A stretch of 64,000 nucleotides of DNA from Caccocola sp964450835 (GTDB lineage Bacteria; Synergistota; Synergistia; Synergistales; Synergistaceae). Positions within the stretch are counted from its first letter, which is position 1; each line of letters starts with the position of its first letter. Below, one piece after another: positions 8,697-18,066 of this stretch. The notes beneath the pieces were generated by a model. The model worked only from the letters and a program-made list of their open reading frames with translations. It had not been told where the DNA came from and made no database searches. The translations under genes and the position numbers were made by a program. The DNA is taken from the NCBI GenBank assembly GCA_964450835.1, contig CAYVEQ010000001.1, positions 27,197-91,196 on the forward strand, written 5' to 3'.

Positions 8697-11221
8697 TCGG
8701 CCTCTTTCAGATTGTCTTCCTGCGGAATCTCCGCCGCGGCTTTTTTTGAGCCTCTCTTTTTTTTAGGCGGGTCTACTCTGTCGTTCATCACCTTTTTATA
8801 CCGGTACGAGCGCTCAAGCCACTCTTCAAGCGCTGCCTGCACCCTGCCGTGAACGCTCTCTTTCGGAAATTCACCGCTCGCGTCGGGCGTCCCTGCCGGT
8901 ATGCCGGTAAGTATCTCGATCCCCTCGTCTATCGTGGATATGCTCCATATATGGAATTTTCCCTTTTTAACGGCCTCCGTGACTTCGTGGCACAGCATCA
9001 GGTGCCGGACATTCTGCGCCGGAATCATAACGCCTTGGCGTCCGGTCAGTCCGTTGTGCCTGCAGTAATTAAAGAAGCCTTCGATTTTTTCGTTGACGCC
9101 GCCGATGGGCTGTATGTTGCCGCGCTGATCCACGGAACCGGTAACGGCTATGCCCTGATTCAAAGGTATTTCGGAAATGGCGGAAAGCAGGCAGTAAAGC
9201 TCGGTCGAAGAGGCGCTGTCTCCCTCTATGCCTCCGTAAGTCTGCTCGAAAGCCAGCCTCGCGCTGATTGAAAGCGGGAATTTTTTAGCGTACATGCGGC
9301 AAAGATAGCTTGAAAGAGTCATAAGACCCTTGTTGTGTATCGGCCCTGTCATGCGCGCTTCGCGCTCGATGTTCACCACCCCTTCCGTTCCCATGAAGAC
9401 GTTCGCCGTTATGCGCACAGGGGAACCGAAGGAATGATCTATCAGCTGCGAGACTGTGAGGCCGTTTATCTGCCCGACCTCAAATCCGTCCGTGTCGATT
9501 CGTATCACGCCGTTTCTGTATTCGTCAAAAACTTTTTCTTCCCACAAATCCCGGCGGAAAATTTTCTCGGAGAGCGCCTTTCTTACCTGCCCTATGCCCA
9601 CAAGACGTTTGCCCGAAACCTTGGCCTGCGCCGTCGATTCGACAAGAATTTCAGCGATTTTGTTCAACTGGGTGGAAAGTTTATTCTTGTCCTCAACAAG
9701 GCGGGACGCCCATTCTATTACTTCTCCGACCGCGGCCGCGGTAAAGTGCAGCTTGCCTTCGCGCTCCACAAATCCCGCGACAAAACGCGCGATCTGCATT
9801 TCGCTCTCGTCCGTGCGCTGCATTTCCGCGTCAAACTCCGCCTTGACTTTAAAAACTTTGGAAAATTCCGGGTCGTATATGTTCAGCAGATAATAAATGT
9901 AGGGCGTTCCGACCGCGACTACTTTCATATCGACAGGGATAGGCTCAGGGCGCAGCGATGAAACGGGGATATAGCCGAGCTGCTCCGCGAGGTTTTCGAT
10001 GGCCAGTTCGCGGTAGCGCAGCACGCGTTTCAGCACGTCCCAGGACATAAACTGCCGCAGGAGTTCGTTGGCGTCAAGCAGGAGATAGCCGCCGTTGGCT
10101 CTGTGCATGGCGCCGGGCGTTATGCGGCGGAAGTCTGTGTAAAGATTTCCCTGCTTGTTCTCGTAATCGACTTTGCCGACGAGGTTATAGTAAATCGGGT
10201 TCGTTTCGCATATGACAGGGACACCGTCGTTAGGATTGTTGCTGACAAAGGCGTTTACTTCGTAGCGCGAAAAATCGACGTCGGCCTGGTCGTCGCGGAC
10301 GGCGGCAAGAAACAAGTTGAAGTTAGCGATAATATCTTCCGAGAAATCGTCAAGCCACCGCTCCAGTTTGCCGTTCGGCCGATATTTCGCGCGCAATTCC
10401 GACATGACAGGCGCTATCGCGCCGCGGCATATCTGACCCTCAAGTTCGTGAATCTTCTCTTTCAGATCTTTTTCACGCTCGCGTATCAGGCGCAGTTTTT
10501 CAAGAGTTTTCTGCGAAATCTCCTCCGAAGCCTTTTGGAGCTTGGCCTGCTCCTCCGCGGAGAGTTTCTCAAATTCCTCCTGCTGCATCTCGCGCAGCGC
10601 GGCTTCGCCTTCAGGCGGCGCTTCGCCGTCTGACTGTTCACGCGGCGCGGCGGGCGGAGCCGTTATCAAAGGAAGGTTTACGAACCCCTGCGGAGTGCGC
10701 TTGATAGCGAAATTTTTCGACTCGGCCCATTTGCGCAGCTCTTCCATTATCGAATTGACTTCGTCCTGAAATGCCTTCACCAGATGCGCCTTGCTGTCTT
10801 CAAACTCGTTATTGTCAAACGCTTTGGAGAGAGTCGTCTTTAATTCCTCGACAGCGTCGGAGGCGTCCTTCGCAAGCTCCCGCCCTTTGCCTGCGGGCAG
10901 GTTAATCGCGAGCGGAACGCTCGGGTCGTCGAAATTATACACATATATCCAGTCGTCCGGGGCTGGCATCGAGGCGGCGGCGCGTTTCAGCTCGCCGATC
11001 GCGTATGACGTGCGGCCGCATCCGGGCTCTCCGACCATGAAAATATTGTAGCCCTTGTTTTGCACGGACAGGCCGAAGCTGACGGAGCGCACCGCGCGCT
11101 CCTGCCCGATCAGCCCGGAGAGCCGGTCAAGCCCCTTGGTTGTCCTGAATCCCAGAGCTTTCAGATTCGCCGGACGGCGCAGGCTGTTTGCCGAAAGTTT
11201 TTTATCTTCTGTAAGGGACAT
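8693..11221 (-). CDS. Lon-related ATP-dependent protease (AAA_32 / S16 family)
   Basis: A Lon-like protease of the uncharacterised AAA_32 type, distinct from housekeeping LonA. About 842 residues. The N-terminal ATPase part has a Walker A-like loop GEPGCGRT in which the usual Lys is Arg. A long helical, charged insertion follows (about 180-270), then the S16 protease domain with Ser in GDSASSTELY and Lys in NEKIEGFF, the Ser-Lys dyad. The C-terminal tail is Lys-rich. I chose the ATG at 11221 because GGGAGGAG lies just upstream. The gene heads the lon-nth-tilS-hpt-ftsH run and has its own promoter near 11280. Physiological substrates are unknown. Confidence 0.9.
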   Translation of the reverse strand: MSLTEDKKLSANSLRRPANLKALGFRTTKGLDRLSGLIGQERAVRSVSFGLSVQNKGYNIFMVGEPGCGRTSYAIGELKRAAASMPAPDDWIYVYNFDDPSVPLAINLPAGKGRELAKDASDAVEELKTTLSKAFDNNEFEDSKAHLVKAFQDEVNSIMEELRKWAESKNFAIKRTPQGFVNLPLITAPPAAPREQSDGEAPPEGEAALREMQQEEFEKLSAEEQAKLQKASEEISQKTLEKLRLIREREKDLKEKIHELEGQICRGAIAPVMSELRAKYRPNGKLERWLDDFSEDIIANFNLFLAAVRDDQADVDFSRYEVNAFVSNNPNDGVPVICETNPIYYNLVGKVDYENKQGNLYTDFRRITPGAMHRANGGYLLLDANELLRQFMSWDVLKRVLRYRELAIENLAEQLGYIPVSSLRPEPIPVDMKVVAVGTPYIYYLLNIYDPEFSKVFKVKAEFDAEMQRTDESEMQIARFVAGFVEREGKLHFTAAAVGEVIEWASRLVEDKNKLSTQLNKIAEILVESTAQAKVSGKRLVGIGQVRKALSEKIFRRDLWEEKVFDEYRNGVIRIDTDGFEVGQINGLTVSQLIDHSFGSPVRITANVFMGTEGVVNIEREARMTGPIHNKGLMTLSSYLCRMYAKKFPLSISARLAFEQTYGGIEGDSASSTELYCLLSAISEIPLNQGIAVTGSVDQRGNIQPIGGVNEKIEGFFNYCRHNGLTGRQGVMIPAQNVRHLMLCHEVTEAVKKGKFHIWSISTIDEGIEILTGIPAGTPDASGEFPKESVHGRVQAALEEWLERSYRYKKVMNDRVDPPKKKRGSKKAAAEIPQEDNLKEAE

Positions 11222-11278
11222 TAAGCTCCTCCCGATAACGCCTTGAAGGCGGTAAAAGTTAATATTAGTCAGATGTCG

Positions 11279-11287
11279 ATTATAGCA
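11279..11287 (-). promoter_or_regulatory. Extended -10 promoter for the Lon-family gene
   Basis: The minus strand reads TGCTATAAT, an extended -10 element with a perfect TATAAT about 60 bases before the start codon. No good -35 is visible, as expected for extended -10 promoters. Confidence 0.6.
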
Positions 11288-11340
11288 CAACGCGATAATG
11301 TTTGGGATGGCTTTCTTGCTTCCTTAAAAAACCGGCCGGT

Positions 11341-11372
11341 AAAAAAACGAGGGAGAACGCGAACGCTCTCCC
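11341..11372 (-). terminator. Terminator of the cold-shock gene with UUCG tetraloop
   Basis: On the minus strand a nine-pair stem (GGGAGAGCG with CGC-containing partner GCGTTCTCCC, one G-T pair) closes on TTCG and is followed by TCG and a run of seven T. It is a textbook Rho-independent terminator about 65 bases after the csp stop. Confidence 0.88.
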
Positions 11373-11436
11373 TTTCAATCCGATTTCTTTATATCTTTAT
11401 ATAAATACGAAAGAAATATTGGTGATGGAGTAAAGC

Positions 11437-11640
11437 TTATAATTTTTCCACGTTGGAAGCCTGGGGGCCTTTGCTTCCCTGCGTGATTTCAAAGCTTACT
11501 TTCTGACCTTCGTCGAGGGTTTTGAAGCCCTCTCCCTGAATTGCGCTGAAGTGCACGAATACATCGTTCCCTTCATCGGTGCTGATAAATCCGTAACCCT
11601 TCGTCGCGTTGAACCATTTTACTGTACCTTTGCTCTTCAA
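11437..11640 (-). CDS. csp: Cold-shock domain protein
   Basis: Small single-stranded RNA/DNA-binding chaperone, 67 residues. It has the OB-fold signature with RNP1 (KGYGFI, about 14-19) and RNP2 (VFVHF, about 27-31), followed by a family-typical end QASNVEKL. The start is a TTG at 11640, with GGGAGG seven bases upstream. The gene stands alone between its own promoter and terminator. The name CspA-family is safe; a specific paralogue letter is not. Confidence 0.96.
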   Translation of the reverse strand: MKSKGTVKWFNATKGYGFISTDEGNDVFVHFSAIQGEGFKTLDEGQKVSFEITQGSKGPQASNVEKL

Positions 11641-11695
11641 GGTGTTGCCTCCCAACAAGGAATATTATCTCATCGGCATGCACCGACAACTAAAC

Positions 11696-11722
11696 ATTAT
11701 ACTTTTATTTTCAGCTTGTCAA
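11696..11722 (-). promoter_or_regulatory. Promoter of the cold-shock gene with interleaved repeats
   Basis: Minus strand: TTGACA, 15-base spacer, TATAAT. Both boxes are consensus but the spacer is short. A second TTGACA lies 14 bases further upstream, and the segment between forms overlapping inverted repeats (GACAA-TT-TTGTC and TTGTC-AA-GACAA), which could be an operator. Confidence 0.65.
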
Positions 11723-11903
11723 GACAATTTTGTCAATTTTTGATTTTTTTCGTTATTTTTTTCCGGTGAGATATTTTATAACAGATCTGAAAATAAATTC
11801 AACGCCGGAGCGGAAGTCCTCGCTGTCGGATAAAAACAGTTCCGCAGGCTCGCAGAAACCGGCAGAATTTGCGGGGTGCCGTTTGTATTTTTTCAAAAAA
11901 GTA

Positions 11904-11932
11904 TTGTTTGATATTCGTTGATGTACTATAAT
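11904..11932 (+). promoter_or_regulatory. Promoter of clpB
   Basis: TTGTTT, 17-base spacer, TATAAT; the transcript would start about 45 bases before the clpB start codon. I looked for a CIRCE repeat (the HrcA operator) here and did not find one. Confidence 0.7.
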
Positions 11933-11983
11933 ATCAGCGTTAAGTCAGTATTGGTTAAATACAATCTGACAGGAGGAATAGAA

Positions 11984-14614
11984 ATGGATATGAATAAATT
12001 TACACAGAAGTCGCAGGAGGCGATTTACGAAGCGCAGAATTCGGCCGTCCGCCTCGGCCATCAGGAGGTCGACGCGGAAAATATCGCGCTTGCGCTGATA
12101 AGGCAGGAGAACGGCCTCATCCCGCGTCTTCTCGAAAGAATGAACACTCCCGCGGAGAATATCGCGGGAGCGATTGAAAACGAGCTGAACCGCAAGCCCA
12201 AAGTGTCGGGCGCGAATCGTGAAAGCGGCAAAATTTATATATCGCAGCGCTTTTCGAAAATACTGGTAAGGGCGCAGGACGAGGCGAACAGCCTTAAGGA
12301 CGAGTATATATCGGTGGAACATGTTTTCCTCGCCATACTGTACGAGACGAAGGGAAGCCCGCTCGGCCGGATTTTTGAGACATTCGGCGTAACGCCGGAG
12401 AATTTTCTGAAGACTCTCTCCGAGGTGCGCGGGAACCAGCGCGTGACCAGCGACAACCCCGAGGATAAGTACGACGCGCTCGAAAAATACGGACGCGACC
12501 TTGTAAAAGCCGCGCGCGAAAACAAGCTCGATCCCGTAATCGGGCGTGACGAGGAGATTCGCCGCACTATACGCATCCTCAGCAGAAAGACAAAGAACAA
12601 TCCCGTGCTTATCGGCGAGCCCGGCGTGGGAAAGACCGCGATAGCAGAGGGGCTCGCGATGAGAATCATGCGCGGAGACGTGCCGGAAAATCTCAAAGAC
12701 CGCGTAATTTTTGCCCTTGACATGGGTTCTCTCATAGCCGGAGCGAAGTTCCGGGGCGAATTTGAAGAACGGCTGAAAGCAGTCCTCGATGAAGTAAAGA
12801 AAAGCGACGGACGCATAATACTTTTTATAGACGAGCTGCACACCATAGTCGGGGCAGGCAAGACAGACGGCGCGCTTGACGCGGGCAATATGCTGAAGCC
12901 TCTGCTGGCGAGGGGCGAGCTTCACTGCATAGGCGCCACGACTCTTGAGGAGTACCGCCAGTACATAGAAAAGGACGCCGCGCTCGAAAGGCGTTTCCAG
13001 CCGGTGCTTGTCGAACCGCCAAGCGTCGAGGACACTGTTTCGATACTGCGCGGCCTCAAAGAACGCTTTCAGGTTCATCACGGCGTGCGCATTAAGGACA
13101 GCGCGCTGGTGGCGGCCTCCGTGCTTTCCAACCGCTACATCACGGACAGATTCCTGCCGGACAAGGCGATAGATCTCATCGACGAAGCCTGCGCGATGAT
13201 ACGCACGGACATAGACTCGCTTCCCGCAGAGTTGGACACGGCGAACAGGCGCGTGATGCAGCTTGAAATAGAAGAAGCGGCGCTGAAACTCGAAAAAGAC
13301 AAGGCAAGCATAGAACGCCTTGAACACCTGCAGAAAGAGCTGGCGGACGCGAAAGAGCTGGCGCACACGCTGCGCGCGCAGTACGAGACCGAGAAGCAGG
13401 AAATCTCAAAAATCCGAAGCCTTCGCGAAGAGATAGAAAAAGTCCGCCATCAGATAGAGGACGCGGAACGCGGCTACGATCTTAACCTCGCCGCGCAGCT
13501 TCGCTACGGCACTCTGAACAGGCTGGAGGCAGAGCTTAAAGACGAGGAGCGGAAGTCTCAGCAGGCGGACGGCGGCAGGCAGAAACTTCTCCGCGAAGAG
13601 GTCACGGAGGACGAGATCGCGGAAATTGTGTCGAAATGGACGGGAATCCCTGTCTCGCGCCTCGTTGAAGGAGAGAGGGAGAAGCTTCTGCATCTCGACG
13701 GTATTCTGCACAGGCGGGTCGTCGGGCAGGACGAAGCGGTGAGTCTGGTGGCCGACGCCGTTCTCCGCGCCAGATCCGGCATCAAAGACCCGAAACGGCC
13801 TATCGGCTCTTTCATCTTCCTCGGCCCCACAGGAGTGGGCAAGACGGAGCTTGCCCGCGCGCTCGCCGAAGCGCTCTTTGACTCCGAGGAGAACATAGTA
13901 AGGATAGATATGTCTGAGTACATGGAAAAGCACACTGTTTCGCGCCTTGTTGGGGCGCCTCCGGGATATGTCGGATACGAGGAGGGCGGCCAGCTGACCG
14001 AGGCTGTACGGCGTCACCCGTATTCCGTAGTGCTCTTTGACGAGATCGAGAAAGCGCATCCGGACGTATTCAACATCATGCTGCAGATACTCGACGACGG
14101 GCGCGTGACAGACAGCCACGGCCGCACCGTAAGCTTCAAAAACTGCGTGATTATCATGACCAGCAACATCGGGGCTCAGATACTGATAGAGGGCATGAAC
14201 GACGCGGGAGAACTGCCGAAAAGCTCCGTTGACGAGGTAATGTCCGTAATGCGCTCGAAGTTCCGCCCGGAGTTCTTAAACCGCGTGGACGAGGTAATCT
14301 GTTTCAAGCCGCTGACGCTTGAAAACCTGCGCGAAATAGTCAGGCTCATTCTGCGCCAGCTGAAGCAGCGCCTCGAAGATCAGGACATCGCGTTAGACGT
14401 TGCGGACGGCGCGCTCAACCTGTGCGCGAGAAACGGCTACGACCCGGTCTACGGCGCGCGCCCTCTCAAACGCTACATACAGAAAGCGCTTGAAACGCGC
14501 ATAGCCCGCGCCATCATCGCCGGCGACGTTCGCGGGGGAGGCACGATACATATCGACGACATCGACGGCAGGCTGGAGATGACCTTCGACAACGCCGAGG
14601 GCGAAAAAATTTAA
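11984..14614 (+). CDS. clpB: ClpB, protein disaggregase
   Basis: Hsp100 ATPase that rescues aggregated proteins together with DnaK. 876 residues, a full-length family member. Order: Clp N-terminal repeats (about 1-145), AAA+ domain 1 with Walker A GEPGVGKT (211-218) and Walker B ILFIDELH, the long coiled-coil middle domain (about 410-530), AAA+ domain 2 with GPTGVGKT (about 614), and the C-terminal D2-small domain. The start is the ATG preceded by AGGAGG; an upstream in-frame ATG at 11918 would precede the -10 box and is not used. It ends at a strong terminator and is followed by htpG, so two heat-shock chaperones sit side by side but are separately transcribed. Confidence 0.98.
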   Translation: MDMNKFTQKSQEAIYEAQNSAVRLGHQEVDAENIALALIRQENGLIPRLLERMNTPAENIAGAIENELNRKPKVSGANRESGKIYISQRFSKILVRAQDEANSLKDEYISVEHVFLAILYETKGSPLGRIFETFGVTPENFLKTLSEVRGNQRVTSDNPEDKYDALEKYGRDLVKAARENKLDPVIGRDEEIRRTIRILSRKTKNNPVLIGEPGVGKTAIAEGLAMRIMRGDVPENLKDRVIFALDMGSLIAGAKFRGEFEERLKAVLDEVKKSDGRIILFIDELHTIVGAGKTDGALDAGNMLKPLLARGELHCIGATTLEEYRQYIEKDAALERRFQPVLVEPPSVEDTVSILRGLKERFQVHHGVRIKDSALVAASVLSNRYITDRFLPDKAIDLIDEACAMIRTDIDSLPAELDTANRRVMQLEIEEAALKLEKDKASIERLEHLQKELADAKELAHTLRAQYETEKQEISKIRSLREEIEKVRHQIEDAERGYDLNLAAQLRYGTLNRLEAELKDEERKSQQADGGRQKLLREEVTEDEIAEIVSKWTGIPVSRLVEGEREKLLHLDGILHRRVVGQDEAVSLVADAVLRARSGIKDPKRPIGSFIFLGPTGVGKTELARALAEALFDSEENIVRIDMSEYMEKHTVSRLVGAPPGYVGYEEGGQLTEAVRRHPYSVVLFDEIEKAHPDVFNIMLQILDDGRVTDSHGRTVSFKNCVIIMTSNIGAQILIEGMNDAGELPKSSVDEVMSVMRSKFRPEFLNRVDEVICFKPLTLENLREIVRLILRQLKQRLEDQDIALDVADGALNLCARNGYDPVYGARPLKRYIQKALETRIARAIIAGDVRGGGTIHIDDIDGRLEMTFDNAEGEKI

Positions 14615-14641
14615 GCGGCGTTGCGCCGCGAGCTGGAATAT

Positions 14642-14673
14642 CCGGACGGCGCAATTGCTCCGTCCGGTTTTTT
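14642..14673 (+). terminator. Terminator of clpB
   Basis: Eight-pair perfect stem CCGGACGG/CCGTCCGG with a ten-base loop, followed immediately by six T. Confidence 0.92.
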
Positions 14674-14710
14674 ACCGCGCGAAGAGAATGTGTAAAAAAA
14701 GATTTATATT

Positions 14711-14716
14711 TATAAT
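14711..14716 (+). promoter_or_regulatory. -10 element of htpG
   Basis: A perfect TATAAT about 35 bases before the htpG start. The -35 region is A-rich and poor, which may mean an alternative or activator-assisted promoter. No CIRCE element was seen. Confidence 0.5.
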
Positions 14717-14750
14717 GTACAACTGAAAGATTTCGGAAAGGAAGATATCA

Positions 14751-16625
14751 ATGGCCGAGAGAATGGAATTTCAAAGCGAAGCTAAACAGGTGCTGGAGCT
14801 GATGGTCAACTCCGTCTACTCAAATCCGGATATATTTGTGCGCGAGCTGGTTTCGAACGCCTCTGACGCGCTCGACAAATTGCGCATAGAGAGCCTGAAA
14901 GACCAGAGGCTCGCCGAGTACGCAAAGGGCGGACGCATTGACATCACGATAGACAAAAAGAGGGGGACTCTGACATTTTCCGACAACGGCATCGGAATGA
15001 GCCGCGACGATCTTGTCTCCTATCTCGGCACTATCGCGCGCTCAGGCACAGGCGAATTCATAAAGGCGCTGAATGAGGCAAAAAGCGGCGCGGCGGGCGA
15101 CCTTATCGGACAATTCGGCGTCGGCTTCTACTCCAGCTTCATAGCGGCGGACAAAGTAACGGTCGATACGCGCAAGGCCGGCTCATCCGAAAGCTGGAAA
15201 TGGGAATCCGAGGGCGACGGCACGTACACAATAGACAGCGGGAGCCGCGATACAAACGGCACGACAATAACGCTTCACATAAAACCTGCGGGAAAAGATA
15301 ACGCGGAAGCCAAAGATTACCTTTCCGAATGGACAATCCGCGGCGTCATAAAAGAATACTCAGACTTCGTAACGTACCCCGTCTATGTAAAAGTCGCCGA
15401 CGAAAGCGGGAAAGACGAAAAAGAAGAGCCGGTCAACTCGATGAAGGCGATTTGGACACGGCCTCAGAAAGAGATAACGGACGAAGAATTCAACGAATTC
15501 TACCGCCACATATCGCACGACTGGGAAGACCCGCTTGACCGCGTAAGCTACAAGGCGGAGGGGGTTAGCGAGTTCCGCGCTCTGCTTTTCATACCCTCTC
15601 ACCCGCCGATGGATCTTTTCTATCCGGAGGGCAAACACGGCGTGCAGCTCTACATCAGACGCGTGTTCATAATGAACGACTGCAAAGAGCTGATCCCGGA
15701 ATATATGCGCTTCGTCAAAGGCGTAGTGGACTCGGAAGACCTCTCTCTCAACATATCGCGCGAAATGCTCCAGCAGGATCGCCACACCGCGCAGATAAAG
15801 AACAGCCTTACGAAAAAAATACTCGACTCTCTCTCGAAGCTGCGCGCGGACAAGCCGGAAACATACGCGAAATTCTGGCGGGCCTTCGGCGCCGTGCTGA
15901 AGGAGGGCATAATATCGGACGCAAACCGCCGCGAGGAGATAATGAAACTCTGCTCCTTTGAGACTTCGGGCGGCGAAAAGACAACGCTTGAAGATTACAT
16001 AATAAAAATGCCGGCGGGGCAGGACAAAATATATTATCTCGCGGGCGCATCTCTTGACAACCTTCGCAATTCCCCGAAACTCGAAGCCTTCAAAAAACGC
16101 GGGGTAAACGTGCTCCTCCTCTGCGACCCCGTAGACGAAATATGGGTGAACAACGTCCGCAAATTCGACAAATACAACTTTATCTCAGCCTCTTCCGAAA
16201 GCGCGGAGCTTCCGAAAGTTTCGGAGGAAAGAGACGGAAAAGAGGCGGAGGATATCGAAAAGAGCGGACTTGTCAAAAAACTGAAAGACGCTCTCGGAAA
16301 GCTCGTCGAGGAAGTAAAGCTTTCCGACCGTCTGGTGGACTCCCCCGTCTGCTTTGTGCAGAAAGGAGAAGAAATCTCGCCGCAGATGCGTAATTTCTTC
16401 AAAGCCATGGGACAGGAAGTTCCGGAGGAAAAGCGCGTAATGGAGATAAACCCGAACCACGCGCTCATAAAGAAAATAGCCGAAGAATCGGAAAAGCCGG
16501 ATTTCAACGCGGACGACTGGTCAAGCCTCCTTATGGGGCTCGCCTCAATAGCCGACGGCCAGCCGGTGCCGGAGGGCAGAAAATTCACGGCGCTTATCAG
16601 CAGAATGCTGGAAAAACAAGTCTAA
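14751..16625 (+). CDS. htpG: HtpG, Hsp90-family chaperone
   Basis: Cytosolic ATP-dependent dimeric chaperone of 624 residues. The GHKL ATP pocket is complete: [28 protein letters not shown] and [11 protein letters not shown]. The middle domain carries the catalytic-loop region ([21 protein letters not shown]), and the C-terminal dimerisation domain is present. There is no organellar extension or charged linker, as expected for bacteria. A purine-rich GGAAAGGAAG ribosome site precedes the ATG. It is separated from clpB by a terminator and from the convergent MFS gene by two strong hairpins. Confidence 0.98.
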
Positions 16626-16636
16626 CAAAACACAAC

Positions 16637-16670
16637 CGCGGAGAGGCGGCGGCTCCGCCGCCTCTCCGCG
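16637..16670. terminator. 16-pair perfect hairpin between convergent genes
   Basis: The 34-base palindrome has two 16-base arms (CGCGGAGAGGCGGCGG and its complement) with a two-base centre. It lies 12 bases after htpG. The T-rich side (GTTGTGTTTTG) is on the minus strand, so it best serves minus-strand transcripts, but its stability should block both directions. Confidence 0.7.
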
Positions 16671-16720
16671 AGATTGAGAAAAACTTTCAGAACGGGGCGA
16701 AGCTCCCGCTCCAAACCGCG

Positions 16721-16744
16721 CGCGGGCAGGACGGCCTGCCCGCG
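16721..16744. terminator. Second hairpin between htpG and the MFS gene
   Basis: Ten-pair perfect stem CGCGGGCAGG/CCTGCCCGCG with ACGG loop and no T-run. It probably acts as a transcription barrier or mRNA 3'-end stabiliser between the converging genes. An AAGGCCGGCCTT palindrome follows at about 16789-16800. Confidence 0.5.
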
Positions 16745-16803
16745 GGGAAATCACCCAAATTCACAAAAAGCGAACAGAGCAAAACTGAAGGCCGGCCTTT
16801 TCG

Positions 16804-17967
16804 CTATGAGCGGGGCGCGGCCGCGCCCGTGAGAAACTTCCGCCAGTACATCATATGGACCGCCGTCGCGGCCGCGAAGACAAGCAGGCCGTTGAAGCGG
16901 TATGTGCTGCTCGCGCCCAACAACGGCGACAGGCAGCCGTACATCAGGGGGCTTATAATCCATCCGACGTCAAGCACAAGCAAAATAAGTCCGGCCGCCT
17001 TCGGACGGTACTGCTGCGGCATGAGATCGCCGACGAGAGACAGCATCGCCGGATAGGCGATCCCTACTCCAAGGCCGTAGAGAATCCCGAAAAAGGCGAA
17101 CAACGCCGCGGACGAACTGAAAGCGAGGCCGAAGAGAGCAAAGCCCATTATCGCGACGGAGGGCGCGGCTATGGCGATTCGCGGCGCTTTCGCGACGAGA
17201 TTGAAGCCGAGCGTGCGTATTATAACGGCGGAGAATGTGGCCGCGGCCATAAAATATGAAACGGAAACGCCGCGCTCTTCCGCGAGCGAGGCTGCGGTCA
17301 GAGTGCCGGCGTCCGCAAACGACATGATAATCACGGTAAAGAGCAGCATGGAAAAGCCTTTTACACCGAACAGCCCGCCGTAGCTCCCCCACCGGCTCTT
17401 CGACGCGCCGGCATAGTTGAGGTTCTTTACCTGCAGGCTTACGGCGGCGCATATCAAAGAGAGGGCGACAGGCGTCCATACGTAGAGCGCGGCGTGACCG
17501 CCGTCAATCAGCCATTCGCAGAACGGCACAACAGTGGCCAGCGGGAGCATAGATCCCGTTGTGAAGAGGGCAAATCCCGCGCCGCGCTCCTTTTCGTCAA
17601 GAAGTACGGACTGCGCCGCGACAGTCGCAACAATAAATATGCTGAAAAAAACGCCGCTCAGGGCGCGGAAGACCAAAAGGACAACGCCGCCGCGCAAGGT
17701 AAGCGCTATTCCGGCGGCGGAAGCCGCGCAGAGCAGCGAACTTCCGATAAGGGTCCACCGTATGTCAAGCCGTTCCGTTACCATACTGCCGAGAGGGCGG
17801 CAGAACAGCGTAACCATGTAGAAAACGCTGAGGAACAGCCCCGCCCTCTGCGGCGCGGCGCCAAGTCCCTCATAAAAGGGGCCGAAGAGAAAATAGGCGT
17901 TGGAAACGCAGGTCATTCCGTAATAAGCCAGGAAAATAAGAAAAATCTGCCCGTGCTTCTTATTCAT
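16804..17967 (-). CDS. Major facilitator superfamily transporter
   Basis: Inner-membrane secondary transporter, about 387 residues, with roughly twelve hydrophobic helices. The loop between helices 2 and 3 reads RPLGSMVTERLDIRW, a degenerate form of the MFS motif A, and the second half has a helix of the GILYGLGVGIAYPAML kind. The substrate cannot be named; the overall look is of a small-molecule efflux permease. I chose the ATG at 17967 because GAAAGG lies seven bases upstream (a TTG 15 bases earlier is in frame). It follows a terminator, so it is likely its own transcription unit, although no clear promoter is visible. Confidence 0.85.
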   Translation of the reverse strand: MNKKHGQIFLIFLAYYGMTCVSNAYFLFGPFYEGLGAAPQRAGLFLSVFYMVTLFCRPLGSMVTERLDIRWTLIGSSLLCAASAAGIALTLRGGVVLLVFRALSGVFFSIFIVATVAAQSVLLDEKERGAGFALFTTGSMLPLATVVPFCEWLIDGGHAALYVWTPVALSLICAAVSLQVKNLNYAGASKSRWGSYGGLFGVKGFSMLLFTVIIMSFADAGTLTAASLAEERGVSVSYFMAAATFSAVIIRTLGFNLVAKAPRIAIAAPSVAIMGFALFGLAFSSSAALFAFFGILYGLGVGIAYPAMLSLVGDLMPQQYRPKAAGLILLVLDVGWIISPLMYGCLSPLLGASSTYRFNGLLVFAAATAVHMMYWRKFLTGAAAPRS

Positions 17968-17980
17968 GTTTCTGCCTTTC

Positions 17981-18012
17981 AAATTAAAACTCCCGGCTCG
18001 GCGGCCGGGAGT
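17981..18012 (-). terminator. Terminator of the EF-G-like gene
   Basis: Minus strand: ACTCCCGGC, six-base loop, GCCGGGAGT, then TTTAATTTG. Nine perfect pairs. Confidence 0.85.
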
Positions 18013-18066
18013 CCGCGTAAAACAAAAATATCCTTTTGTGACGGCGCCTCGGAGGGGCGGCGAAGG

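Noticed and set aside
11880..11983. CIRCE/HrcA operator ahead of clpB
   Set aside because: No TTAGCACTC-N9-GAGTGCTAA-like repeat was found here or ahead of htpG.
11945..13366. A 473-codon open frame on the minus strand
   Set aside because: Antisense to clpB; no family resemblance.
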